From: Laburnicola sp. R22_1
Lineage: Eukaryota > Ascomycota > Dothideomycetes > Pleosporales > Didymosphaeriaceae
Length of the DNA: 64,000 nucleotides
Direction of reading: 5' to 3'
Assembly (NCBI GenBank): GCA_014281115.1
Contig: JACONQ010000015.1
Location: forward strand, 2,232,001 to 2,296,000
Position numbers and translations under genes: made by a program. The first letter of the stretch is position 1. Every line of letters starts with the position of its first letter. Shown piece after piece: positions 21,380 to 31,877 of the stretch. The notes beneath the pieces were generated by a model. That model worked only from the letters and a program-made list of their open reading frames with translations. It had not been told where the DNA came from and made no database searches.

Positions 21380-23210
21380 ATGTACTTTGCACTTAAGTTA
21401 ATTACTTTGCCAAGACCCTACTAAGTTCTATACTATTTATAATAGTACAGAGTTAACACAAACTATTTTTAATAGTCTAAATAGGCTAATCTATTTAGAA
21501 TCTACTTCTATAGACTGTCTATAGGTTATTTTATTATGCCTAGGCTTACCGTAGCGTCTATAGCGCTGTTAAGCAGATTCGCCTCTATTAGCGCGCACCC
21601 TCTTCTTTATCTTTTGCCTATTACTACGCACTCTAAACTCCTTTAGAGTAGCTAGCCGCTGGCCCTCTTTAGCTATAAGGACTTCTTTACACTATACTCG
21701 CTTTTTTTTATACAATTTACGTTGCGTGGCAGCCTTATTAGCAGCTTAAAGTTTAGTGTTGCGTTTAGTTATTAACACTAAAGAATGCCCTATTAGCTTA
21801 GCGCCTTTAATAAGCTTTTCCACCGCCTTAACTATATAAGTTAGGAAACTATCTATATGCCTTTAAATTTTCTACTTAACTAGTGTTAATTACAACCTAA
21901 GTTCTATACTATTTTATAGAGTTTACAACTTCTATATACTATTGCAAATAGTATAAAGTGGAGGCGTATGTAGGCGAATATTAAGCTGCGATATTATAAC
22001 TTCTAGGTTGTGGGGCACTAGGCCAGCACCTTAAAAGCCTCCTTTAATATTACTTTTAGTAATTAAAGCCTTAAAAGTAGCAATAAAGCAAGGTAGGAAC
22101 TTAATTTTAGTAATGTGCGTAATGTAGTTGCGTATTAGATTCTTGGCTTAGCGCCTATACGCCTTCTTTAATAGCGCAAAATAACCTACGTTAAGTGGCT
22201 GCAAGAGGTGCAATAAATGTGGAGGCATATAGAGGGTAATAATATTACTCTTTTTATAGTAATTCTGGAATTTAAGCGAGTTATGACTTTTATGGCTATT
22301 AATAATAAGCAAACGTGCTCTACTAGTAGTACGCCTCTTTGTATACTTATTAAAGTGCTTTAGCTATTATAGACTAAGCTTATTTGTTATCTAGCTATTC
22401 TTAGAGACTGCAATAACCTAATTATAAGGTAGATCCTTCTCTTTATACTAGGCGAAGAGGTGGTGCTTGCCCCTAAAGATAATAAAGGGTAGGATCTACT
22501 ACCCTATTGCGTTAATGCCTTAGATAACTATTATCCACTCCCTATTGCCCTGCTGCACCTACTTTGGCTATCCTTAACGCTTAGAGCCTGTGACTACTAC
22601 TCTAGTTAATATTATGCCTATTATAAAGCTAGACTTGTCAAAATTATAGGTGTCCTTATCTAGGATACTATACTTGGCCTTTATATTCTCTACAAGCCAG
22701 AACTAGTCTTGTATTACCTTAGAATCCTTCTAGAGAGCTCTCTTATAGTTGTACTTTTAATTAAACTTAACTTGAAACTTTAGCTAGCGCTTAACAAAGT
22801 CATAAGGCCACCTCTGGCCAACTAGCTTGTAGTGGCGTGCAGCTAGTAAAGAATCGGCCATATCTTTTAGCTTGGGGCGGTAGTGGCGTGCAGCTATGTA
22901 AAGAATCGGCCATATCTTTTATAGGCATCAAGCTTTTATTAGGTGCGCAGTTACGTCTAAACGTCTTTCTAGCGCATTAGTTGCTAAGTGTACTTTAAGA
23001 GACGTTATAGAGGGCTGCAGCGCGTTGCTAAAAGAGTGTTGCGTCTTATTTAATAGCCTAGATTATAAGCTGTATACGTGCTTCTTTTAACACTAGTGGT
23101 TTGTTGTGTGGTTAAGGCATCGCGTTGTACTATTGCTGATAGTACGTTTTAGTGGGGTCTTGGCAAAGTGATCGACTCGATGGAATGATCGACTCGAGTG
23201 CAAAGTACGT
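21380..23210 (-). mobile_element. Pogo/Fot1-like transposon relic C, with both ends
   Basis: 1,831-bp element flanked by TA (21378-21379 and 23211-23212), transcribed on the minus strand and closely related to relic A (parallel stretches such as TTAAGTGGCTG followed by an AGGTG block). The ends match: ATGTACTTTGCACTTAAG on the left and, reversed, ACGTACTTTGCACTCGAG on the right, both followed by CACTTTGCCAAGACC-type sequence. The right end has an extra copy of CGAGTCGATCATTCCAT. The DDE motif reads LLIINSHKSH. It is heavily stopped and non-functional, and contains a 42-bp duplication (22829-22921). Confidence 0.88.
22829..22921 (-). repeat. 42-bp direct duplication inside relic C
   Basis: GTAGTGGCGTGCAGCTA at 22829 and again at 22880, each followed by (TG)TAAAGAATCGGCCATATC. 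The copies are separated by about 9 bp. It is a local duplication in the transposase HTH-to-DDE linker. Confidence 0.75.
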
Positions 23211-23213
23211 TAC

Positions 23214-23879
23214 TAGGTAGCCAGTTTATTAAGATTAATCAACTAGTTCAACAATCCCAACTCGATCACCTTCTTATCTATTTATCCACTTTTCACAACC
23301 CTCCCGTGCGTTTTGAAATCGCTGTCGAAGCTTCTTCCGCATGATACAGCCTCATTGGAAGTTAGACGTGTGGAGAAAGAATTGTGTATCCTGTGTTGCT
23401 TCAGTTTGCAATCAGTTGCCGGATTTATTTTTAACGTAGTACTGCAGCATATGATCGCGTCCGCACACGATCTGCCAATCGTCCGCGTCACTCTCTAATC
23501 CATATTTGTACAATGTACAAATAGATCTTCTCTCACTGGTCAACCACTGCTTGCGCGGCCACCCAAACCCAAACATAGTCACATGTTGATCTCGTTGAAT
23601 AGGTTCTAACGAAATTTTACATCATGTGGTATGAGATAATATAATACACCGGTACCGTGACACGGCACACCAATTCCGTCATGTCACAGGTGAAAAAAAT
23701 CAGTCACAAGCGAGTTCCCAACCACAAAACATAAGAGATATTTCGCCGACTGCTACACAACCCTTCTCCCCACACTCTCCTCTCCCCCCATACAAAAATA
23801 TCCCAAACTCCCTCTAGCACATCTCCGTGCCACTTCCTCCCCCATAATCAAACTTTCCAACTACCATAGGTACCTTACA
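23214..23879. other. Intergenic region
   Basis: Composition returns to normal after 23220. No supported gene. A C-rich, TCTCC-containing stretch precedes the next open frame. Confidence 0.45.
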
Positions 23880-24488
23880 GTGCGTCACCTCTCCACCCCC
23901 ACCGCACGCAAAAAAACATTCTCACCATCTCCCAACCCAGGAAATCACCCGCACCTGACACGCCATGTACCTATATCTCCTCCACCCCCTAACCGGCGCC
24001 CTCCACCCACCCCTAGCAACCTTGGAAACCACCCCCTCACCCCCTCCCACCTGCAACGCACCCTCCTCCCCCCAGGGACCCCGCAACCCAGCCCCGCCTT
24101 CACCACCTGGCTCCAAAGCAGCTCGCCTTGCACGCCACCGCCGCTGCTCATCGGTCTGGAGCCCAGCAACCGCTTCCAAGGCGACTACGAGCGCTTCGCT
24201 GAAGCGTGGAACTCGGGACCCGCATATGGACATGTTGTCGAGCAGGAGGCTTGCAGAGAGAGGATGGAGCGCGTCATTGTGCATGGGAAGATTCCGGTGC
24301 TTTGGAAAGATGTTGCTGATGTGTTGGAGGCACGGTGTGTGGAGCCGGCGGAGGTGGGGAAGGGGGTGGAGTTGGTTGGGGTGGCGAGTAGGGCGGGGAT
24401 GGGGAGGGCTGGGGGATGGATGCGGGGGGTTGGGGTGGCGGGTGTGATTGCTGGTGTGGTTGCTTTCGTTTCGCATGTGCGTGGTTAG
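23880..24488 (+). CDS. Hypothetical protein with C-terminal membrane segment, frame uncertain
   Basis: A 202-codon frame whose second half looks like real protein (PPPLLIGLEPSNRFQGDYERFAEAWNSG, then IPVLWKDVADVLEARC) and ends in a hydrophobic tail (GVAGVIAGVVAFVSHV) typical of a tail anchor. The first 60 codons are Pro/His-rich and unconvincing. A second frame opening at 23965 (MYLYLLHPLTGALHPPLATL) looks like a better N-terminus. A switch between these frames near 24040-24070 would give a cleaner protein of about 175 residues, with no GT..AG intron available there. No family recognised. Confidence 0.4.
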   Translation: MRHLSTPTARKKTFSPSPNPGNHPHLTRHVPISPPPPNRRPPPTPSNLGNHPLTPSHLQRTLLPPGTPQPSPAFTTWLQSSSPCTPPPLLIGLEPSNRFQGDYERFAEAWNSGPAYGHVVEQEACRERMERVIVHGKIPVLWKDVADVLEARCVEPAEVGKGVELVGVASRAGMGRAGGWMRGVGVAGVIAGVVAFVSHVRG

Positions 24489-25707
24489 GGGTTAGGGTCT
24501 TGAGGTGGTCTCCGCATGTGAGTACCTTCCCGTGCTCTATTCTTGGGTTGTTGTCTGACTCACTTTAGCACATTGTGCGAGTGCTTCAGATGAGGCTTTC
24601 ACGATAGATAATTTGCGGGTACTGCCGCGTTTTAGATTTTGGTACTTTACGAGAGTATATGGATAATGTTGCACTTTCAAATCATCTAACTACCAAATGT
24701 AGAGTTGATAATGTATTGACTAACCTTTATGTCGGACTTTATAAGCAAACTTGCAGCCCTTGAATTGTCCAACCGTTCGGCTTACTAAATATTTAGCACG
24801 CGAACTGTCCATCCACCGGCACTCCAATAACTCGTAAACTCCTAAAGCTCATAGTGTAATGTGTCCGATTGGGACAGCTTATTCTTTTCACGGCTAGCCA
24901 ATATTTAAACCAAAGGAATAGCCATATACACATTATATTACGCAGAGTGGCCGAAACCACCAATCCCTTCCCACCTATACTAAAAATCCCCCATCTCTAT
25001 CTCCCCTCCCTCTTAGCACATTTGAAACCCTAAAGTCCCCGCCCTAAAAAGAACTACATAACCTACCTATAGCGCACCACACCACACTAAGCATAGCATA
25101 AAAACGCTAATAACTAACTAACTACTCCTATATAATTACTAGTTTTACTATATATATCCCCACCCTACTGCGTGCTAAGCTCTACTTAGTACTTATTCTG
25201 CTTGCTTTGCTCTACTCTACGCTGTAGAAACATTTATTTTAACATTAGATTAGAAACGCAATCAACTAATCAATCAAACCACCTATTTATTACAAAAAAC
25301 TCAACAACCAGCTTCAAAACAAGGAACTCAATTAACAAAGTCCAGTCCAGAGAAAGGGGACTACATACATACCATATACAAATGAGATGACCTAGAAAAA
25401 AAATTACAAGATACCACTCTCGTCTGTGTACAGAGAGTCTTCGGCATGCATGCATCTTGACATGTAGACATCTCCAAGCGAGCGACGGACAATCAAATCA
25501 GTCCAACATCATATATAAATGCACTGCATTTAAACCAACATTGAAACATCCACAAAAACAGCTTTCGTCTTCAATAGATACAGAAACACTCATATACATC
25601 CACTTTTCCAACAGCCCCTAAACGCCGACGGCCATGCATAGTTCCAAAAGGGTATACAAAATTAAAATTGTACAAGTTCCACAACCGACCATCTCAGCTT
25701 GCACTGC
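24489..25707. other. Intergenic region, partly AT-rich
   Basis: 1.2 kb. The portion 24,900-25,200 is AT-rich and CTA-repetitive, resembling weakly RIP-mutated DNA, but no element is identifiable. The right end is the 3' flank of the homoaconitase gene. Confidence 0.45.
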
Positions 25708-28276
25708 CTACACAGTCCCGCCAATCTCCTTCCTCACCCAGCTTTCAAGCCCACCCAACGCGATAATCTCCTGTACATTGGGCGGCAGCTCGCCGACCTT
25801 AACACTCCACTTGGTGCCATTAGGTCCCTCCTGTACATTTACAGTACTCCTCCGTACATCCCACTCGAGGGTCCATCCTGTCCGTCTAGTCAACTGCTTA
25901 GACTGCGAGGGCTGTGCTTGCGCAGCTGGCGGCGGCGAGTCAAGAGATTCGCGGTTCTGCGACGGCTCCTGCACGTTCTGCTGCGAGGCGGATGGCGCCG
26001 GCGAAGAAAAGACTTCGCGGAGACGGTTCGCTAGCCTGGGCACCTCTACGCCCATAAGTGCGTTGTTGATGCTGTTTCTGCTGAAGATGTTGCCGAAGCT
26101 GCCAGCCACGACGAGGGGGATCCCCTTGGCGAGAATGGCAGTCGCGGCCTGCTCGCGGCTACTGCCGCAACCGAAGTTGAAGCCTGAGACGAGAATGTCT
26201 CCCGCCTTTGCCTGAGAACCGAATGAAGGGTCGTAGTTCTCCATGCATACTTCGGCCATCTTCTCGCGGCTTACATCGTCCTGGTAAGTGTATTTGCCCG
26301 GGTAGATGCCATCGGTATTGATGTTGTCGGCATCGCAGAAGACAATCTCGCCGCTGATCTTCTCTGGAAACCCAGGCAGGATCTCGGTCAAAGATTCTGA
26401 CTCGGATTGGGAGCCAGGAGGGTTGATGGATTGGCTTTCGACAGCCGCATTCTCAGCTGATTCGATCTGTTCTTCTGCTTGTCTGATGGCCTTCTCTAGC
26501 ATGTCTTCAATGGTCATCATGCGCTGTTCTTCCAGGACTCCATCTCCCTCGCCTCGGCGGACGCCCGTGTGGCCAGCGGACTCTTGGTACCAGCCCGGAC
26601 TGGAGATTTTGCCAGAAAGAGCACTGGCCGCAACGACTTCAGGGCTGGCAAGGTAGGCTTTGGCATCGGGCGAACCCATCCGGCCTTTGAAGTTGCGATT
26701 GCTAGCGCTGATACCGACCTCGCCAGGCTCAAGCAGCCCGGTACCAAGACCGATGCAAGGCCCGCAGCCTGCGGGAAGCGGTTGAGCTCCTGCTTCTAGG
26801 AGAGCCTGCCAATCACCTGTCTCTTCGGCGGCGCGTTGCTCGGGAACTGATGCTGCAGCAATGTAGAAGTTGACATGGGATGGAAGCCTGGGCATTAAAC
26901 CATTGTTCGCAGCAGCTGCATCTTTGAAGACTTTGGCAGCAGCGGCTAAGTCGGACGCACGCGAGTTAGTACAAGAAACGAGATACGCTTTGTTGACCTT
27001 GATGTCCTGCGCTTGAAGTTCCTTGAGCGGTGTCGCGACCTTGACGGAATTTGGCCCAGAGACATATGGAGAGAGCGTAGACAAGTCGAGGAAGAGCTCC
27101 TTCGCGTATACTGCTCCCTTATCTGCAGCCAATGCAGGTTTAAAAATGTGGCCAGCTTGCTTCCCCACAATGCCAGTAGAGGTGAATAGCTTGTCAATAC
27201 GCTCATGCAGGAACTGCTGCTGATATTGCGTCTTGTATTCGGATTGGGCTCCGAACATGGCGGCATCGGTAGCTCTCGCTCTTAGCCAGCCGTGGAGAAC
27301 TGAGTCAATAGGGAACAATCCGGTGAGCGCACCCCATTCGGTAGTCATGTTTGCGATGGTGAGTCGTTCGTCTACAGAGATGGTGCGCAGCGTTTCATCG
27401 CTGCCAGTGAATTCGATGGCGTGGTTGAGCACTTCGTCGTTATTGAAAAGGCCAGCAAGCGCAACAATGACATCTTTGCCCGTCACACCCTGGGGCATGA
27501 CGCCAGTAAGATTGACTTTGGCGACGGGTGGGATCTGCCACCAGGTCTTGCCGGTTGCCCATATGCTTGCCGCATCAGTCCTCACGACGGGCGTGCCCAG
27601 GCAGCCGATACCTCCGTACATATTCGAATGACTGTCCGAGGCGACGGCGACAGTGCCCGGCCATGCGTAGCCCTCTTCGACCATGATCTGGTGCCCAATA
27701 CCGCGCCCGGCAGGGTAGAAGACGACATCCTGCTTCTTGGCGAACTCTTCGATCTGGTTGTATTTCTTCAAGTTCTTCTCCGACTTGTTCTGCACATCGT
27801 GGTCGAGCGTCATGACAATCTGGTTCGGATCGTGGACCTTGGTTGCGCCGATGGACATGAACTTGAGAGCCACTGGCCACGAATTGTCATGCGTCATGCA
27901 TTTGTGCGGTTGAAGCGTAACGTAGTCGCCGGATCTGAGCACTTTCCCTTCAGCCACGCCGACAGCATAGCGCTGGACAATCTTCTCCGTGAGCGTCTGG
28001 GGCACTGTCGTCTTCTGCTGAAAGGTCGAGAGGAAGCTGGCTGCGGGGCCATATTTCAGCGAGTGAAAGACATCGGGGGACTCGAAACGCCGTGCCGTGG
28101 TGCAGAATGTGCGCGGAGTAGCAAGAGGACGCGGCAGGTGCGTTGCGACTCGAAGCGGAAGGCGCGTTTGGGTCTGTAAACAAGGTCAGAGAGTGAATAG
28201 ACTACCATTGGACGACAGGACAGACCGGGACCTGTCTCCGACCTAGGAGTCGCGCTGCTCGCATAGTCATGGCCAT
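25708..28276 (-). CDS. LYS4: Homoaconitase, mitochondrial (lysine biosynthesis)
   Basis: 4Fe-4S dehydratase that converts homocitrate via homoaconitate to homoisocitrate in the alpha-aminoadipate lysine pathway of fungi. The large exon (25708-28173) covers the whole aconitase fold: [37 protein letters not shown], then the cluster cysteines in VSCTNSR and [24 protein letters not shown], and the swivel domain with [13 protein letters not shown]. An acceptor TTTACAG at 28174-28180 points to an upstream exon holding the transit-peptide start (ATGs at 28276, 28270 and 28264). The donor is unclear: GTC-type sites keep the frame, whereas the most canonical GTAGTC does not. It diverges from SER1 across 476 bp. 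Confidence 0.92.
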
Positions 28277-28349
28277 TGTCGCGGATCTGGCGGTCGACGA
28301 TAGCGGCGTGGTGTTGGTGGCCGCGAGTGTTCACAAAATTGTGGCTGAC

Positions 28350-28356
28350 TGACTCA
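28350..28356. promoter_or_regulatory. Gcn4/CpcA site (TGACTCA) between LYS4 and SER1
   Basis: A perfect palindromic TGACTCA lies in the shared promoter, about 74 bp from the LYS4 start and 400 bp from the SER1 start. A near-match TGACTCC lies at about 28591-28597. This is the binding site of the general amino-acid control bZIP factor in fungi, and both flanking genes make amino acids. Confidence 0.6.
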
Positions 28357-28752
28357 GCGACGCGTCCGATCTCGGTCAAGTCATCGGCTTTTCTCACACG
28401 GCGATTGGCCCAGCCCGGGACACTCAATTGCTTCCCCTAATGCGATCATCTCCCGCGTCTTCCCACGCCATCCCGCGCAATGCTTGGATGCGCGTCTTTT
28501 TTGGACAACCCATTGTGCTGCCTTGCCAGCCTTTGCGCCACCGATGTCGGGGCAGAGCTGCAAGGCAAATCCGGAGCGGTTTGTGAATGACTATGACTCC
28601 ATCATCAGGGACTCGGCGCTGAACTAGCAACACGTGAACATTCCAGCAGAATTGATCTCAACGGTCCAACCTGCGAGCTCCGTAAGACTCCTTGTTCTCT
28701 CTCCGCTAATCCGTTGCCTGCCACGGATCCTTACCAAACAACGCCCGTTGCC

Positions 28753-30287
28753 ATGGTCAACCGCTCAGATGTGCACTACTTCGGTGCGGGGCCTGCGCCC
28801 CTCCCCACCCCGGTGCTCGAGAAGGCCTCCCAGGTGCTGCTCAACTACCGGGACAAAGGCATCGGCCTCTGCGAAATCTCCCACCGCTCCCCGGAGGCAA
28901 ACGAGATCCTGGCCGAGGCGAAGCAGGCCCTCACGACGCTGCTCGACATCCCCGACGACTACGACATCCTCTTCCTGCAGAGCGGCGGCAGCGGCGAGTT
29001 CAGCGCGACCGTGTACAACCTCGTAGCGATATGGGTCGAGAAGAAGCGCGCCAGCATCGCCGCAGAGGTCGGCGATGACCAGGCCGAGGTGCTCAAGCGG
29101 CTGCGCAAGCTCGTCGACGAGGAGCTGAAGCTCGACTACTTGGTCACGGGCTCGTGGTCCCTCAAGGCGTCGCAGGAAGCTGCCCGTCTGGTCGGCGCGC
29201 AGCACGTCAATGTCGCCGCAGATGCGCGCAAGGCCAACGGCGGCAAGTTTGGCATGATTCCGCCCGAGGACCAGTGGAAGCTCACGCCGCGAACGTCGGG
29301 CGGCGGGCCGGCCCTGGTCTACTTCTGCGACAACGAGACCGTCGACGGTGTAGAGTTCCCCGCGTTCCCGAGCAGCCTCGAGGGCGACGATGCCCCGCTG
29401 GTCTGTGCCGACATGTCGTCCAACTTCATCTCGCGCAAGGTCGATGTGCGCAAGTACGCCGTCATCTTTGGCGGCGCCCAGAAGAACATTGGCAACACGG
29501 GCATCGCCATCGTGATCCTGCGCAAATCCCTGCTGCCGCCGCACTCCACACCGGCTTCGCCTGACCTGCTCCGGCAGCTGAACTTGTCCGTGGGCCCCGT
29601 CGTGCTGGACTATCCCAACATTGCCAAGAACAACTCGCTTTACAACACGTTGCCCATCTTCGACGTGTGGGTTGCCGGTCAGGTCATGATGGGCCTCGTT
29701 AATAACTATGGCACGAAGCGCATTGGCGGCCAGCAGGAGATATCGGACGAGAAGGCTCGCATCATCTATGACACGCTTGACAAATATCCAGAGGTGTATA
29801 GGGTAGTGCCGGATAAGTCGGTTCGCAGCAGAATGAACATCTGCTTTAGGGTCCACGGTGGCGATGCGGACAAAGAGAAGGCCTTCCTGGCTGGTGCAGA
29901 GAAGCTGAGCCTGCTCGGCTTGAAGGGTCACCGCAGTGTGGGTGGCATTCGGGCAAGCAACTGTGAGTGAACCTGTATTCCCCACTCATTGCCATTTCAT
30001 CTTCGGTACAGTTTCTCGAACAGAGGAGTGAAGTATAGGTCGTTGTCCATGCTATATATGCCGGCATGAACGGCAGGTCGAAGTACATATCGATCCGGAC
30101 TAGTCAACCTGGTCGGATGCGTTCCTGATGAGACCGCCCCAGATGACCTGTCAAGGCATCGGAGGATTACTATTCCATACCCCAAAGAGGGAATTGAGCT
30201 AACTTGTTGCGCGTTACAGACAATGCAGTGTCGCTGGAGGGCGCAAAGAAGCTGGTAGCCTATCTTGAGGACTTTGCGAAATCATGA
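28753..30287 (+). CDS. SER1: Phosphoserine aminotransferase (serine biosynthesis)
   Basis: PLP enzyme converting 3-phosphohydroxypyruvate and glutamate to phosphoserine in the cytosol. Two exons (28753-29962, 30220-30287) give 425 residues. Seen: HYFGAGPAPLP at the N-terminus, ISHRSPEA, FLQSGGSGEFSA, and the PLP lysine K244 in FGGAQKNIGNTG, preceded by CADMSSNFISRKVDV. C-terminally, GHRSVGGIRASN joins across a 257-nt intron (GTGAGT..TTACAG) to YNAVSLEGAKKLVAYL. Unspliced, the frame stops three codons after the donor. The ATG in GCCATGG at 28753 is chosen; the open frame upstream lacks an ATG and family similarity. It shares a promoter with LYS4. Confidence 0.94.
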
Positions 30288-31877
30288 GAGGAACTCGACG
30301 ATGACGTCGTTCTACAGCTAGCCTAGGTGAACAGTCAATATGACCCATATGCACCAGCTTGTTCTTCAGGAGGCGTACACAAGCACAAAAGCCTCATTCA
30401 ACATGATACCCTCCGCTAGCAAAAAGACGTACACAATCCACTCCAGCATCTCCATTTATGCCTGCCATGCGCAGCCGTTCAACTTGCATGTCCGATCGTT
30501 TATATTGAAGCATGTTAATTACAGCCCCACCATGAAGAAAGACAACGTGTTCTGGAAGACCCGTTGCGTTGACAGTATCATGCCCTTGCACAATCGTGAG
30601 CTCTCATAGGCTTCGTACGCGAGTCTGGAGGATCTTCTCCGCTACCCCCAAAGGGTCTTTCGTGAGACGTGGGACGCAGAGGCTATCTTTTGACGTTGCG
30701 CCATGCGAGCGCCTCTGCTGCAGCCACATTAGCAGCCGTGCTATTATCTATGACCCTGCCTAGAGTGCTGGAACGCTGGCGACACAAAAGTTACCAATCG
30801 ACTTTGAAAGTTTGTGGTTTGCCATACGCAAGCAACATCCAGATGTCCAAACACCACTACTTGAGTCTTGGACTGCCCTTGGGAAAATCACACTCTCATT
30901 CGGGGTTAGCACTCTCTTTGCGCCAACCGGATCACTTTGGGTTGTCTCTAAAACCCGTACAGGCTATAGCTATGGTGTCATATGCTCATGCATCCGGCCA
31001 GACGTGTTCCGGACCGACGCGCCGCATTGACATGGTGTTTCGGAGACCCTGGAAGCGAGAAGCTGACACAGACCTAAATCCAACAACGTCACAAACCTCA
31101 ACCCTAAGCTCTCCCACCACCGGCCAGCACTCGCGCCGCCGATCTCAAAGCGCCACCGAAAGATACCAAGATACTAAATATGGATTCACGAACAGAAACG
31201 AAACCATTGAGATCTGGGGACGCGCTGAGGATTGCACGCGCGCTGGCTACTGATATGTGCTTTATAGATGTGTAAACGTACCGCGGCCATTGTAACTCCA
31301 AATGGAGCAATACTTAGACGACCGTTATGCCTGGACGCTGAACCGTCCAGCACAGCCAATCTCCACTGGTATGCGTGGCCTGTGGTTGCGTGGAGCTTCC
31401 AGCGCTGTGGTCTCCGAACGGGTCTCGCTGCTCCCGCCGCCCAGGCATGCCGGGGTACACGGGCTGCATAATGTTGAAACCCACCTCGAACTAGCGCGTG
31501 TAGTTACGACCTCTGATAAGATCACTTTCGAGGCGCCAATGCTCCCGCGCAAGCCATCGGAATGATAGACGCCTCAGGACCGCTGTCTCGAAACCCTGCG
31601 CTACTGGTCCATGTCAAGGTTATCCACAAATACTGTTTGATGTCTCATCACTCACTCCTGGCTTGCGCCTTCATGCCTACGCTCTTTACCTTTCCTTTCA
31701 CACTGCTGGCAGGTTCAGCCACATTCTACGACAGGAGCTGAACAGGTTACGATCTTGCGTTCGGTGTCGGTCTGTTCTGCCTCCATGAATACGTGAATTT
31801 TCCCTTCTTTTCAACCGCTGCTGGTTCCCAGCGAGACTCGTTACTTTCTTGTATATTTCTCTCCAGGAGCTGGCAAG
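30288..31877. other. 1.6-kb region without a supported gene
   Basis: Open frames up to 194 codons exist (30669-31253) but show no recognisable domain, no supporting splice structure and odd composition. Possibly a decayed gene or long flanking regions; nothing more can be supported. Confidence 0.4.

Noticed and set aside
28765..29985. Long minus-strand frame opposite SER1 (about 400 codons)
   Set aside because: Mirror of a GC-biased coding sequence; SER1 on the plus strand has all family motifs.
30669..31253. 194-codon open frame on the plus strand
   Set aside because: Composition and residue pattern do not resemble a protein family, and no splice structure or homologous landmark supports it.
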